Assembly (NCBI GenBank): GCA_944320765.1
Contig: CALUIS010000004.1
Span: forward strand, 62,001-126,000
From: an uncultured Paraprevotella sp.
GTDB lineage: Bacteria; Bacteroidota; Bacteroidia; Bacteroidales; Bacteroidaceae
Direction: 5' to 3'
Length of the DNA: 64,000 nucleotides
Part shown: one piece after another, positions 55,812 through 63,129 of the stretch
How positions within the stretch are numbered: position 1 is the stretch's first letter
Layout of the letters: every line of letters starts with the position of its first letter
The notes under the pieces: model-generated
The model's input: only the letters and a program-made list of their open reading frames with translations
What the model was told of the DNA's origin: nothing
Database searches by the model: none
Translations under genes and position numbers: made by a program

Positions 55812-56498
55812 ATGGGACGCAAGTTAAACAAACTGAAAAAAATCAGAATACACAGAGAAGGGACGCATACGCTTGTGGCGGGTGCGGTGGCTTTGGTGTT
55901 GCTCAATGCCGTCTTGTATTATGCGTTTGAATGCAAGCTTCCCTTTTATATTTCCGCTGTCATCTGTACGGTTGTCTATCTTGTCGTGGTCAATTTCTTC
56001 CGTTGTCCTATACGGCGTTTCGAGGGTGACACGGAAAACGTGGTGGTGGCACCGGCGGACGGCAAAGTGGTCGTGGTGGAGGAAGTGGACGAGAACGAGT
56101 ATTTCCATGACCGCCGCATGATGGTCTCCATCTTCATGAGCCTGACCAATGTACACGCCAACTGGATTCCGGTGGACGGCACTGTCCGGCTGGTGGAGCA
56201 TCAGAACGGTAACTTCCATCGGGCATGGCTGCCCAAAGCCAGTCTGGAAAACGAGCGTTCCACCATCATCATCGAGACGCCGGACGGCGTGCATATCATG
56301 GCGCGGCAGATTGCCGGAGCGATGGCACGGCGCATCGTGACTTATGCGAAAGCGGACGAGGACTGCTATATCGACGAGCATCTGGGATTCATCAAATTCG
56401 GCTCAAGGGTCGACTTGTTCCTCCCCGCGGGTACTAAGGTCAATGTCAAATTAGGGCAGAAGACCGTGGGAAACGAGACCATCATCGCCAGACTTTAA
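55812..56498 (+). CDS. psd: Phosphatidylserine decarboxylase (short, PSD-type proenzyme)
   Basis: The product is 228 residues. Basic N-terminus ([17 protein letters not shown]), then two hydrophobic segments (about 20-60), then the catalytic domain with [30 protein letters not shown] and [18 protein letters not shown]. The self-cleavage site is the Gly-Ser in [15 protein letters not shown], which yields the pyruvoyl cofactor on the alpha chain. It converts phosphatidylserine to phosphatidylethanolamine at the inner membrane. The phosphatidylserine synthase gene follows 11 bp downstream, so the two PE-synthesis steps are in one operon. Confidence 0.95.
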   Translation: MGRKLNKLKKIRIHREGTHTLVAGAVALVLLNAVLYYAFECKLPFYISAVICTVVYLVVVNFFRCPIRRFEGDTENVVVAPADGKVVVVEEVDENEYFHDRRMMVSIFMSLTNVHANWIPVDGTVRLVEHQNGNFHRAWLPKASLENERSTIIIETPDGVHIMARQIAGAMARRIVTYAKADEDCYIDEHLGFIKFGSRVDLFLPAGTKVNVKLGQKTVGNETIIARL

Positions 56499-56509
56499 CC
56501 TTGATATTC

Positions 56510-57223
56510 ATGGCACATTTCATCATACGCCAGATTCCGAACAGCATCACCTGCTGCAACCTGATTTCGGGTTGCATGGCCACGGGGGCTGCGTTTCACG
56601 GGCATTACGGCTGGGCATTCCTGCTGATTTTCATCGGAGCCGTCTTTGATTTCTTCGACGGCATGTCCGCCCGGTTGCTGAAAGTGTCCTCGCCGATTGG
56701 GAAGGAGCTGGACTCGCTGGCTGATGTCGTGACTTTCGGCGTTGCGCCTTCCGCGATGATTTTCCATTTGTTTCATGAAGTGTCCTATCCTGGCTTTTTG
56801 GAACCGCTGCGCGGTGTGATGCCCTATACGGCGTTTCTGATGGCCGCCTTTTCGGGCCTGCGTCTGGCCAAGTTCAATCTGGACACCCGTCAATCCACAT
56901 CCTTTATCGGTGTGCCGACCCCGGCCAACACCTTGTTTTGGGCTTCCTTGATTGTGGGCTATCACGGTTTTCTGGTATCGGAAAACTTCAACGCGCTCTA
57001 TCTGTTTCTGGCGGTATGCGTCTGCTGCTATCTCTTGGTGGCGGAAATCCCCTTGTTCGCCCTGAAGTTCAAGAACCTCTCCTGGCGGGACAACAAGGTG
57101 AAGTTCATTTTCGTGCTGACCTGCATCCCCATGATTGTCTTTTTAGGAGTGGGCTGTTTCGCGGCCATCATCGCCTGGTATATCATACTGTCCCTTTTTA
57201 CCTCAAAGCGGAAGGCGCGATGA
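56510..57223 (+). CDS. pssA: CDP-diacylglycerol-serine O-phosphatidyltransferase
   Basis: This 237-residue integral membrane protein has about six to eight helices. The CDP-alcohol phosphatidyltransferase motif DG-x2-AR-x8-G-x3-D-x3-D is complete, running from DGMSAR at about residue 48 through SSPIGKELDSLAD. The ATG at 56510 is preferred to the TTG at 56501 because it gives the family start MAHFIIRQIPNSITCCNL. It makes phosphatidylserine from CDP-diacylglycerol and serine, supplying the decarboxylase encoded just upstream. Confidence 0.95.
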   Translation: MAHFIIRQIPNSITCCNLISGCMATGAAFHGHYGWAFLLIFIGAVFDFFDGMSARLLKVSSPIGKELDSLADVVTFGVAPSAMIFHLFHEVSYPGFLEPLRGVMPYTAFLMAAFSGLRLAKFNLDTRQSTSFIGVPTPANTLFWASLIVGYHGFLVSENFNALYLFLAVCVCCYLLVAEIPLFALKFKNLSWRDNKVKFIFVLTCIPMIVFLGVGCFAAIIAWYIILSLFTSKRKAR

Positions 57224-57279
57224 GTTTGGCACGGTTCTTGTGAGTCTACGTCCTTGTAACCATTAGAGAAGATACGAAT

Positions 57280-57537
57280 ATGGCGAATCTATTCGGATGC
57301 TTGTTGGGCATCTTTCTGTCCTTTGGGGCCGTTGTGCTGTTCCTTGTCTTTAATATAATAAGGAAGGCCAGAAACATCATGTCCGGTTTCTCTTCCCGGA
57401 AGACCGGCAGCCAGACTTCGGGCGGCCATTCCACGCAAGGGCAGGAGAGGCGTACCTCGTCATCAGCTTCCCATTCTTCGAAAAAACTGTTCGATGACGA
57501 TGAGGGGGAATACGTGGATTTCGAGGAAATCAAATAG
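57280..57537 (+). CDS. Small DUF4834-type membrane protein
   Basis: This 85-residue protein has one N-terminal hydrophobic helix (about 3-26, LFGCLLGIFLSFGAVVLFLVF), a short basic segment (IIRKARN), a Ser/Gly/Thr-rich linker and an acidic end (FDDDEGEYVDFEEIK). This matches the DUF4834 layout of Bacteroidota. The function is unknown. It lies 56 bp after pssA on the same strand and ends 8 bp from the convergent tadA stop. Confidence 0.75.
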   Translation: MANLFGCLLGIFLSFGAVVLFLVFNIIRKARNIMSGFSSRKTGSQTSGGHSTQGQERRTSSSASHSSKKLFDDDEGEYVDFEEIK

Positions 57538-57545
57538 TTTCTGCC

Positions 57546-57977
57546 TTATCTTTTGCGGCTGAAGAACTCTTTCATCAGGCTTGCGGCTTCGTCGGCCATC
57601 ACCCCGTCCGTCACCTCCGTCCGGGGATGCAAGGCTTGCGGCGCGAAACGGCGGTATCCTCTTTTCTCATCCGATGCTCCATAGACCAGGCGTTTCAATT
57701 GTGACCAGCCGATGGCCCCCGCACACATCACGCAAGGCTCCACCGTGACGTAGAGCGTGCATTCGTTCAGATACTTCCCACCTAAGGCGTTGGCCGCCGC
57801 CGTGATAGCCTGCATCTCCGCATGGGCTGTCACGTCGGTCAGCGTCTCCGTCAGGTTGTGCGCCCGTGCGATGATGCGGTCGTTGCAAACCACCACCGCC
57901 CCCACGGGTATCTCATCCTCCGCGTAAGCCTGCCGTGCCTCTTCCAGGGCCTTTTTCATATAATGTGCGTCATCCAT
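57546..57977 (-). CDS. tadA: Nucleoside deaminase, TadA-like (tRNA adenosine-34 deaminase)
   Basis: This 143-residue cytidine-deaminase-fold protein has zinc and catalytic motifs HAEMQAI (His ligand and catalytic Glu) and PCVMCAGAIGWSQLKRLVYG (the two Cys ligands), plus IPVGAVVVCNDRIIARAHN near the N-terminus. It most likely converts A34 to inosine in tRNA-Arg; guanine deaminase activity is an alternative in some relatives. It starts 4 bp after the stop of the AlbA-type gene, so the two may share a transcript. Confidence 0.92.
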   Translation of the reverse strand: MDDAHYMKKALEEARQAYAEDEIPVGAVVVCNDRIIARAHNLTETLTDVTAHAEMQAITAAANALGGKYLNECTLYVTVEPCVMCAGAIGWSQLKRLVYGASDEKRGYRRFAPQALHPRTEVTDGVMADEAASLMKEFFSRKR

Positions 57978-57981
57978 CTTC

Positions 57982-59457
57982 CTATTTCTTCTTCAAGTAA
58001 TCTTGTAACAATGTCTTTCCTTGCTCGGTAAGTCTGTATTTCTGTTTGGGATGCTTCGGCAGGTCTGGGTAGAGCGGCTCCACCAATCCGGCTTCCATAG
58101 ATGGATTAAGGTAATTCTTCAAGAAATTCTCCCTGTTCTTCAGTTCCATCATTTCCATCAGCCCTTTCAACGAGCAGGTGTGTTCTCCTATCATCTCAAT
58201 GAGCCGAATGATATTTGTCGGGGGCTTGTCGGGTACTTGTCGGGTACTTGTCGGGTACTTGTCGGGGGGCTGCCCTGCTGATTCCCTCTTGTAACGAAAT
58301 ACCACCCAAACAGAACTCCCGTCCGTGTGGAAGTCCGGATCTGGTATGCCTACGTTACGGCACTCGTCCATCATCAGTCTTATGCCGCGCCCCCAACTTT
58401 CCAACAGCTCGCTCTTATAAAGCACGTTGGCTATGATGAGGTTGGGTGGTTCGGAACTGTGTCCGCCAAGCAGTTTTTCAAGGGTCATGTCGGGAGGAAA
58501 CGCGCCGCTGCTCTCTATTTCCACACGGTCGTCATAAATGGCGATGCCCACCGAACCGCCCGGACGGTGGTAGGCTCTGTGACAGAAAGCATTGATGCAA
58601 CATTCCCTCAACGCCTTGTATGGGATACTCAGTTTTTCTTCACGGTACAATCCCTCTATTTTCCCCGACAGGGACAAGTGCTTGAAAAAAAACGACATAG
58701 CAGTATCCAACAACACGTAGATGTTCCCTTGCAGGCGTTGATTGTCTATGAATTCTTCTTTAGTCGTGCCTCTGAACCTTGCCATTCGCAACAGGCATTG
58801 AGGGTAATCATACAGGTTGCGCCCGAACAACACGGCTGCAGCATTGTTCAGCCTCCCGTCATGCAGCAGATCGAATTTTTCAAGAATAACGGGTATTTCC
58901 TCGCGGATGGTGGTTTCCGGAAGGCGTCCGCAATTGATTCCGGCACGTACCGCACCTATGATAGCGTTCTCGTCAAGGTCGCTGATGTGCAGGTCGGGAT
59001 TGGGCATCGCCTCCCAACTGTATTTGCCGCCCCTCTGCATCAACAGGTGGTTGTACTTGTCCTGTGGCATGACAGATGTCACGCTTTCTATCCGCTGATA
59101 AGCCCTCCCCTTGTACGTAAACGGACGCATATAGCGTTGTTCCTCAGCATATAAAACTATGACCTGCTTGTCCGTGTCTGAAACACATGCGTATGAAACT
59201 GTTATCGTGGCAAACGGCTCGATTAGGCGGATGGCTTCTGCTATTTCCCGTTTCGTCTTGTCGCTCACTTCCTGACCGATGATTTTCCCATTGTCCATCA
59301 CGCCGAACATTACCGTTCCCCCCTCACCGTTGAGGAAGGCGCACAACGTCTCCATGCCGCGTTCCAACTGCCCGGTGGTTTGTTTAAACTCAACTTTTCC
59401 ACCTTCCTCTCCGGTTGTCAGGTCTTGTATGATATTGAAATTGCCAGTTTGCATCAT
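57982..59457 (-). CDS. AlbA_2/Schlafen-type ATP-binding regulator with winged-helix end and an 11-bp coding repeat
   Basis: This 491-residue protein has an AlbA_2-type domain (about 15-140; GKVEFKQTTGQLERGMETLCAFLNGEGG in part, and GTVMFGVMDNGKIIGQEV). A GHKL/HATPase-4 region (about 270-395) follows, with ALRECCINAFCHRAYHRPGG and IAIYDDRVEIESSGAFPPD. A low-complexity linker (about 396-414, DKYPTSTRQVPDKPPT) then leads to a winged-helix-like end (about 420-491, ending YRLTEQGKTLLQDYLKKK). Such proteins are widespread, poorly understood and frequent in accessory or defence-rich DNA. The linker is encoded by an out-of-frame 11-bp tandem repeat (58215-58270). Base composition is AT-richer than neighbours. 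Confidence 0.85.
   Translation of the reverse strand: MMQTGNFNIIQDLTTGEEGGKVEFKQTTGQLERGMETLCAFLNGEGGTVMFGVMDNGKIIGQEVSDKTKREIAEAIRLIEPFATITVSYACVSDTDKQVIVLYAEEQRYMRPFTYKGRAYQRIESVTSVMPQDKYNHLLMQRGGKYSWEAMPNPDLHISDLDENAIIGAVRAGINCGRLPETTIREEIPVILEKFDLLHDGRLNNAAAVLFGRNLYDYPQCLLRMARFRGTTKEEFIDNQRLQGNIYVLLDTAMSFFFKHLSLSGKIEGLYREEKLSIPYKALRECCINAFCHRAYHRPGGSVGIAIYDDRVEIESSGAFPPDMTLEKLLGGHSSEPPNLIIANVLYKSELLESWGRGIRLMMDECRNVGIPDPDFHTDGSSVWVVFRYKRESAGQPPDKYPTSTRQVPDKPPTNIIRLIEMIGEHTCSLKGLMEMMELKNRENFLKNYLNPSMEAGLVEPLYPDLPKHPKQKYRLTEQGKTLLQDYLKKK
58215..58270 (-). repeat. 11-bp tandem repeat, about five units, in the coding region of the AlbA-type gene
   Basis: Units on the + strand read TTGTCGGGGGC, then TTGTCGGGTAC three times, then a 12-base variant TTGTCGGGGGGC. 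As 11 is not a multiple of three, successive units are read in different frames (DKYP, TSTRQ, VPDK). Gain or loss of one or two units would shift the frame, and both alternative frames stop within about ten codons downstream. Confidence 0.9.
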
Positions 59458-59473
59458 CCCGTGCTTTGATTTA

Positions 59474-59481
59474 CAAAAATA
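59474..59481 (-). promoter_or_regulatory. Putative -7 element (TATTTTTG) of the AlbA-type gene
   Basis: It matches TAnnTTTG on the minus strand, 16 bp before the ATG at 59457; a TTTCG lies 20 bp further upstream at the -33 position. Confidence 0.55.
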
Positions 59482-59543
59482 CTAAATAGTCATTCCGGAA
59501 ACGAAAGTTTCAGATGATTTTTATCAGTAGGAAAGCAAAAATA

Positions 59544-59576
59544 GGAGACAAGCTCTCTCTAATCGAGCCTACCTCC
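59544..59576 (-). terminator. Intrinsic terminator after the HEPN-like ORF
   Basis: On the minus strand GGAGGTAGGCTC (complement of 59565-59576) can pair over all 12 positions, allowing G-U pairs, with GAGCTTGTCTCC (complement of 59544-59555), and is followed by TATTTTTG. It begins 28 bp after the stop of the 59605 ORF, which supports that ORF being transcribed. Confidence 0.7.
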
Positions 59577-59604
59577 TACACATCCATCTCTGAAGCTTCG
59601 TTTT

Positions 59605-59958
59605 TCAGCCTTCCATACACAAACTGAACCGGGTCAGAATCTCAGTATCACCACAGTTGAATTTAAGCTTTTTCGCCTTATGAGCGGCAAACACGTTCTT
59701 CACGGTTTGTTCCACCATATTGCATAAAGCCACCAAACCTATGACCGTGCAATTTTCATCGGATTTCCCGGAGAAGTCGTTATCCCACTCTTGCGCAGGG
59801 AACTCAACCAATTGGGCGGAAGGATTGAATGACAAGGCAAAATGGAAATGTTGTCCGAGCTTCCTTTCTGTCGCCAATCCGAAATTATGGGCAAAAGTGT
59901 TACGCAACTGGCAGATAGCCTTGCGTACCCTTTCTTTATAATTGGAAAATAGCAGCAC
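59605..59958 (-). CDS. Hypothetical protein with HEPN-like R-x4-H motif, possibly a truncated gene
   Basis: The product is 117 residues from a GTG at 59956-59958. It is helical, with AICQLRNTFAHNFGLATERK containing R-N-T-F-A-H, the R-x4-H spacing of HEPN ribonucleases, and a second conserved-looking stretch (TVIGLVALCNMVEQTVKNVF). The same frame continues upstream past a TAG at 59992-59994 into another open stretch to 60204 (ELYKNLNAELSKSLCLLFAG), so this may be the 3' part of an older, longer gene. It has no recognised family. It lies in AT-rich DNA next to a nuclease-like gene. The HEPN assignment rests on one motif. Confidence 0.5.
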   Translation of the reverse strand: MLLFSNYKERVRKAICQLRNTFAHNFGLATERKLGQHFHFALSFNPSAQLVEFPAQEWDNDFSGKSDENCTVIGLVALCNMVEQTVKNVFAAHKAKKLKFNCGDTEILTRFSLCMEG

Positions 59959-60174
59959 GCCTAAATTGTCGTTATCTCGCTTTCGGACATCCTACCCAGA
60001 TGGCTTTGATGCTTTATGCTCTTCCTTTCCAGCGAACAGCAGACACAGACTTTTTGAGAGTTCGGCGTTCAAATTCTTGTAAAGTTCATTTTGTGTAATG
60101 AGTTGGCTATTGTCTTTATTACCTCTTATGGATAAAAAAGAGATTGAAAAAAGCAATAAATGCATGCTTTTAAT

Positions 60175-60182
60175 TACCTTTG
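60175..60182 (+). promoter_or_regulatory. Putative -7 element (TACCTTTG) of the HsdR-N-like gene
   Basis: It matches TAnnTTTG, 12 bp before the ATG at 60194. It implies a very short leader and argues against the in-frame ATGs at 60098, 60128 and 60164. No well-spaced -33 was found. Confidence 0.45.
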
Positions 60183-60193
60183 CAAAAAAAAGA

Positions 60194-61267
60194 ATGGATG
60201 ACATTTGGAATGAAATATGTTTTGAGCTAAGAACTTGTATTCAAAATAATGTTTTGGAAAAGGATTATGAGAATGCAATTTGCAGTTGTATGGTGCTTCT
60301 CGGTTGGAAGAAGTTTAGGGGTGAAATCGTAACGCAATACCCTATACAAGCTGGTCATGAGAACAAGTATGCTGATATTGTAGTTTTGCAAGGCGGCGTT
60401 GAGCAGTTTGTGATTGAAATCAAACGACCTAACCACATATTGCAAGAAGAAGATGAAAGACAACTATTTTCTTACATGCGCCTACTAAATCACCAAGTGA
60501 TTTTTGGACTTTATGTGGGTGATAAAATCCGTTTATACTACGATGATGTTGCTTCCCAACAACTTCCTGAACAAGTTTTTTCTTTAGACATAGAAGAAGA
60601 TACCCCTGATGGACTTAAGTTTGTAGAACTCTTTTCTAAGGATTCGTACAACGTGCAAATTTTAACGGATTTCTGCAAAAGACAAAAGGCAATATTCCAA
60701 GAACACAAACAAATGCAGGATGAAGTCGCAAAAATACTATCTGATGCAAACGGGCAAATCTTCAAGGATGCGCTAAAAGAAAAATACCTAAACGAGGGGC
60801 ATTCTAAAGAGTGGATAGAGAAAGTTCTTAATCAGATCGTTTTGACAGTTTCCCCATTGATTAAAGAAAGTCGAACAGAAGTGGCAACTGTAGTATCCGA
60901 TTACGAATCTGTTTCACATGTGACTAATCGCGATAAAACGAAATACGGTTTCTTAGGGAGCGGGCCATTACCTAAAAGAAAATTTGCATGGAGTGTTGTC
61001 AGATATTTTGTAAGTAAAAACCCGAAAACATATGATGAATATGCAAAAATATTTAACACTCTAAAACCTGATTCACAAGGCGTAATAAGAACTTATGATT
61101 CCTTGTCTAGAGCGCAAATGATACGTTATTTCACAAAAGAAAGAGAATGTCTGAAAGGTGTAGATGGAGTAAAATTTGTAGTTTGTAATCAGTGGGGTGA
61201 TTTCAATATTGGCCCAATTATACAATTTGCAAATTCACAAGGATACAATGTTGTAGAATACAAATAG
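60194..61267 (+). CDS. Solitary nuclease with type I restriction HsdR N-terminal-like (PD-(D/E)xK) domain
   Basis: The product is 357 residues from the ATG at 60194 (MDDIWNEICFELRT); three earlier in-frame ATGs, the first at 60098, precede the promoter-like element. The nuclease core has Asp61 (KYADIVVL), Glu75-x-Lys77 (FVIEIKRPN) and Gln90-x3-Tyr94 (ERQLFSYMRLL), all expected catalytic or HsdR-N motif residues. A helical middle follows, then a C-terminal region (about 235-357, PLPKRKFAWSVVRYFV; GDFNIGPIIQFA) resembling a winged-helix domain seen in other restriction-type proteins. There is no helicase and no methylase or specificity gene nearby. The gene is much AT-richer than the flanking core genes, which points to horizontal acquisition. 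Confidence 0.8.
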   Translation: MDDIWNEICFELRTCIQNNVLEKDYENAICSCMVLLGWKKFRGEIVTQYPIQAGHENKYADIVVLQGGVEQFVIEIKRPNHILQEEDERQLFSYMRLLNHQVIFGLYVGDKIRLYYDDVASQQLPEQVFSLDIEEDTPDGLKFVELFSKDSYNVQILTDFCKRQKAIFQEHKQMQDEVAKILSDANGQIFKDALKEKYLNEGHSKEWIEKVLNQIVLTVSPLIKESRTEVATVVSDYESVSHVTNRDKTKYGFLGSGPLPKRKFAWSVVRYFVSKNPKTYDEYAKIFNTLKPDSQGVIRTYDSLSRAQMIRYFTKERECLKGVDGVKFVVCNQWGDFNIGPIIQFANSQGYNVVEYK

Positions 61268-61295
61268 TAGTAAATTTAGAGTAGCCCAAAATAAG

Positions 61296-61377
61296 CCTTC
61301 GTCCCTTTCGTTAGGTAGGCATGAGTCATGATGCCGACTTGTACAATCAACCCAATGCTTCGTGAGAGGGACTAAGG
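61296..61377. other. Inverted-repeat structured element downstream of the nuclease gene
   Basis: CCTTCGTCCCT at 61296-61306 is complementary, with one mismatch, to AGGGACTAAGG at 61367-61377. Inside is a second helix (GGCAT ... ATGCC, about 61318-61335). It could be a structured RNA, a large terminator read from the minus strand (TTATTTT follows the stem in that direction), or the remnant of a small mobile element. No gene is in this 172-bp gap. Confidence 0.45.
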
Positions 61378-61439
61378 TTTACCAAAGATGAAACTGCTTC
61401 GCCTTTGATGGCTTAGGTCGTTCTCTTTGCTATTTTGTT

Positions 61440-61634
61440 TTATATTATACTATATATTATATTTAGTGCTACTACAGTAAACGACGTGTTACTTAGCCAT
61501 TTTACTTCATAATTCTGGCTTTCCCATTGTTCAGCTAAGCCATGCAAGAAACTTTCAGCGTTACAATTTGGTATTTTATCAAATTTTACCTCGTGCGGTG
61601 CGTTGATACCATCAATACATACGACTTTCTTCAT
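61440..61634 (-). CDS. Small hypothetical protein
   Basis: The product is 64 residues starting MKKVVCIDGINAPHEVKFDK. It is AT-rich, has no signal peptide and ends in a hydrophobic stretch (FTVVALNIIYSII). No family was recognised. A promoter-like TAACTTTGC (61841-61849, minus strand) could drive it through a 200-nt leader that contains several small hairpins. Coding status is uncertain; the clear ATG and the leader are the only support. Confidence 0.4.
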   Translation of the reverse strand: MKKVVCIDGINAPHEVKFDKIPNCNAESFLHGLAEQWESQNYEVKWLSNTSFTVVALNIIYSII

Positions 61635-61849
61635 AATCTATTTTATTCTTATGATTAATTTGCATTTTTGCCATTATGCTTATATGACTATAACCCACAG
61701 GGCATCTACCGTTGCCTTGTCTTGAGAAGATTAGAGTTTGCGAAGTTCCGAACTGCCAAGAACAAAGCGCTAAGTAAACGCCTTTCTCAAAATGTAGTCC
61801 CCAACACCCGCCTCCAGCGAGGCTTCTGTATGGGAACAACGCAAAGTTA
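61635..61849 (-). promoter_or_regulatory. Hairpin-rich leader with a -7-like element
   Basis: On the minus strand, TAACTTTGC (complement of 61841-61849) is followed by small hairpins: GCCTC-GCTG-GAGGC and AGTTC-G-GAACT. It is also followed by GGCAACGGTAGATGCC before the ATG at 61634. No coding potential was seen in this gap. It may be a regulatory leader of the small ORF or a separate RNA. Confidence 0.4.
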
Positions 61850-61882
61850 AGACAAAAAAGTGAAATGAACACAAGAAAGAAG

Positions 61883-61912
61883 TTTGAATCCCGCGAATTT
61901 TGTCTAATTTTG
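61883..61912 (+). promoter_or_regulatory. Promoter of the yraN-birA genes
   Basis: TTTG at 61883-61886, an 18-bp spacer and TAATTTTG at 61905-61912 match the consensus. This places the yraN start at the ATG at 61936 rather than at the in-frame codon at 61900, which overlaps the promoter. Confidence 0.7.
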
Positions 61913-61935
61913 CAATCATAGAGACGAAGGAAGAC

Positions 61936-62307
61936 ATGGCCGCACACAATGAACTGGGAAAGAAGGGGGAGGACTTGGCCGCCGCACATCTGCTGGCCGA
62001 AGGATACGCCATCCGACACCGGAACTGGCGGTGCGGACATAAGGAACTGGATATCGTGGCGGAAAAGGACGGGATGCTGGTGGTCGTGGAAGTGAAGACC
62101 CGCACGGACACGCTCTACGGCCTGCCGGAAGAGGCGGTCTCCGCCGGAAAGATACGGCGCATCGTGAGTTCCACCGATGCTTATCTCCGGAAGTTCGCCA
62201 TTGACTTGCCGGTGCGCTTTGACTTGATTACGATTGTGACGGACGAAGATGGGGAACTGCTGCTGAACCACATCCCGGATGCCTTCTATCCTCCTCTGTC
62301 CCGATGA
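61936..62307 (+). CDS. yraN: UPF0102/YraN-family nuclease-like protein
   Basis: The product is 123 residues starting MAAHNELGKKGEDLAAAHLL. The PD-(D/E)xK-like core HKELDIVAEKDGMLVVVEVK supplies Asp, Glu and Lys in the order expected for an endonuclease-like fold, and RIVSSTDAYLRKF follows. The family is nearly universal and its role is not settled; links to recombination or DNA processing are proposed. It is normal length and precedes birA by 19 bp. Confidence 0.92.
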   Translation: MAAHNELGKKGEDLAAAHLLAEGYAIRHRNWRCGHKELDIVAEKDGMLVVVEVKTRTDTLYGLPEEAVSAGKIRRIVSSTDAYLRKFAIDLPVRFDLITIVTDEDGELLLNHIPDAFYPPLSR

Positions 62308-62326
62308 AAACATAAACCAAAAAGAT

Positions 62327-63109
62327 ATGATGAACGCCCTCTACATACTGGATGATTCCCCGTGGTTTGAGTGGATACGCCTCCAGGCGACCGAGTCCAC
62401 CAATAAGTTCGTGAAGCATTACCGCCCCGTTTCTCCGAAAGACATGGTCTTGGTGTCGGCGGACTTCCAGACTGCAGGCCGTGGACAAGCCGGCAACTCT
62501 TGGGAGTCGGAAGAAGGCCAGAACCTGCTGTTCAGCCTGTTGCTCCACCCCCGTGACGTGGCGGCCGACCGTCAGTTCGTGTTGTCCCAAGCCATGGCCC
62601 TGGCCGTATGCGAGACACTTTCCGGTTATGCCGGAGAAGGCGTCAGCATCAAATGGCCGAACGACATTTACTGGAACGACCGTAAAATCTGCGGCACACT
62701 CATTGAGAACACCCTTTCGGGCAAGAATATAGAAGACTGCATCATCGGAGTGGGTGTCAATGTCAACCAGACAGACTTCAAGAGTGACGCGCCCAATCCC
62801 GTATCGCTCCGTCAGGTCACGGGCAAGGAACACGAGGCGGTGTTCATTCTGGCGGAAATCATCAAGCGTTTCAAAGACCGTCTCCAACAAATCCGGCAAG
62901 GAGACGCGGATGCTGTCGCACAAGACTACCGGAACCGTTTGTACCGCCGCGAAGGTTTCCATCCTTATCAGGACGGAAAGGAGGTCTTCGAGGCCGAAAT
63001 CCGCAGTGTGGAACCCACGGGGCATCTGGTGCTGGCCGGACGCGACGGGACGGAACGGCGGTACGCGTTCAAGGAAGTCCGTTTCCTCATCCCCGGTGTT
63101 GAATCATAA
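62327..63109 (+). CDS. birA: Biotin-[acetyl-CoA carboxylase] ligase (monofunctional, no HTH)
   Basis: This 260-residue protein starts MMNALYILDDSPWFEW. The biotin/ATP-binding signature is SADFQTAGRGQAGNSWES, where the usual GRGR reads GRGQ, and the central motif SIKWPNDIYWNDRKICGTLIE carries the catalytic Lys. CIIGVGVNVNQT and a short SH3-like C-terminal domain (RSVEPTGHLVLAGRDGTERRY) follow. It lacks the N-terminal DNA-binding domain of E. coli BirA, so it is a ligase only. It attaches biotin to biotin-dependent carboxylases in the cytoplasm. Confidence 0.93.
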   Translation: MMNALYILDDSPWFEWIRLQATESTNKFVKHYRPVSPKDMVLVSADFQTAGRGQAGNSWESEEGQNLLFSLLLHPRDVAADRQFVLSQAMALAVCETLSGYAGEGVSIKWPNDIYWNDRKICGTLIENTLSGKNIEDCIIGVGVNVNQTDFKSDAPNPVSLRQVTGKEHEAVFILAEIIKRFKDRLQQIRQGDADAVAQDYRNRLYRREGFHPYQDGKEVFEAEIRSVEPTGHLVLAGRDGTERRYAFKEVRFLIPGVES

Positions 63110-63129
63110 CCTTTTTAACATACTTATTT

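Noticed and set aside
58215..58270. The 11-bp repeat as a CRISPR-like or replication-origin iteron array
   Set aside because: Units are contiguous without spacers and lie wholly inside a coding frame that remains open across them.
61612..62313. 233-codon minus-strand open frame opposite yraN
   Set aside because: It is antisense to a recognisable yraN and runs through the noncoding leader; no domain.
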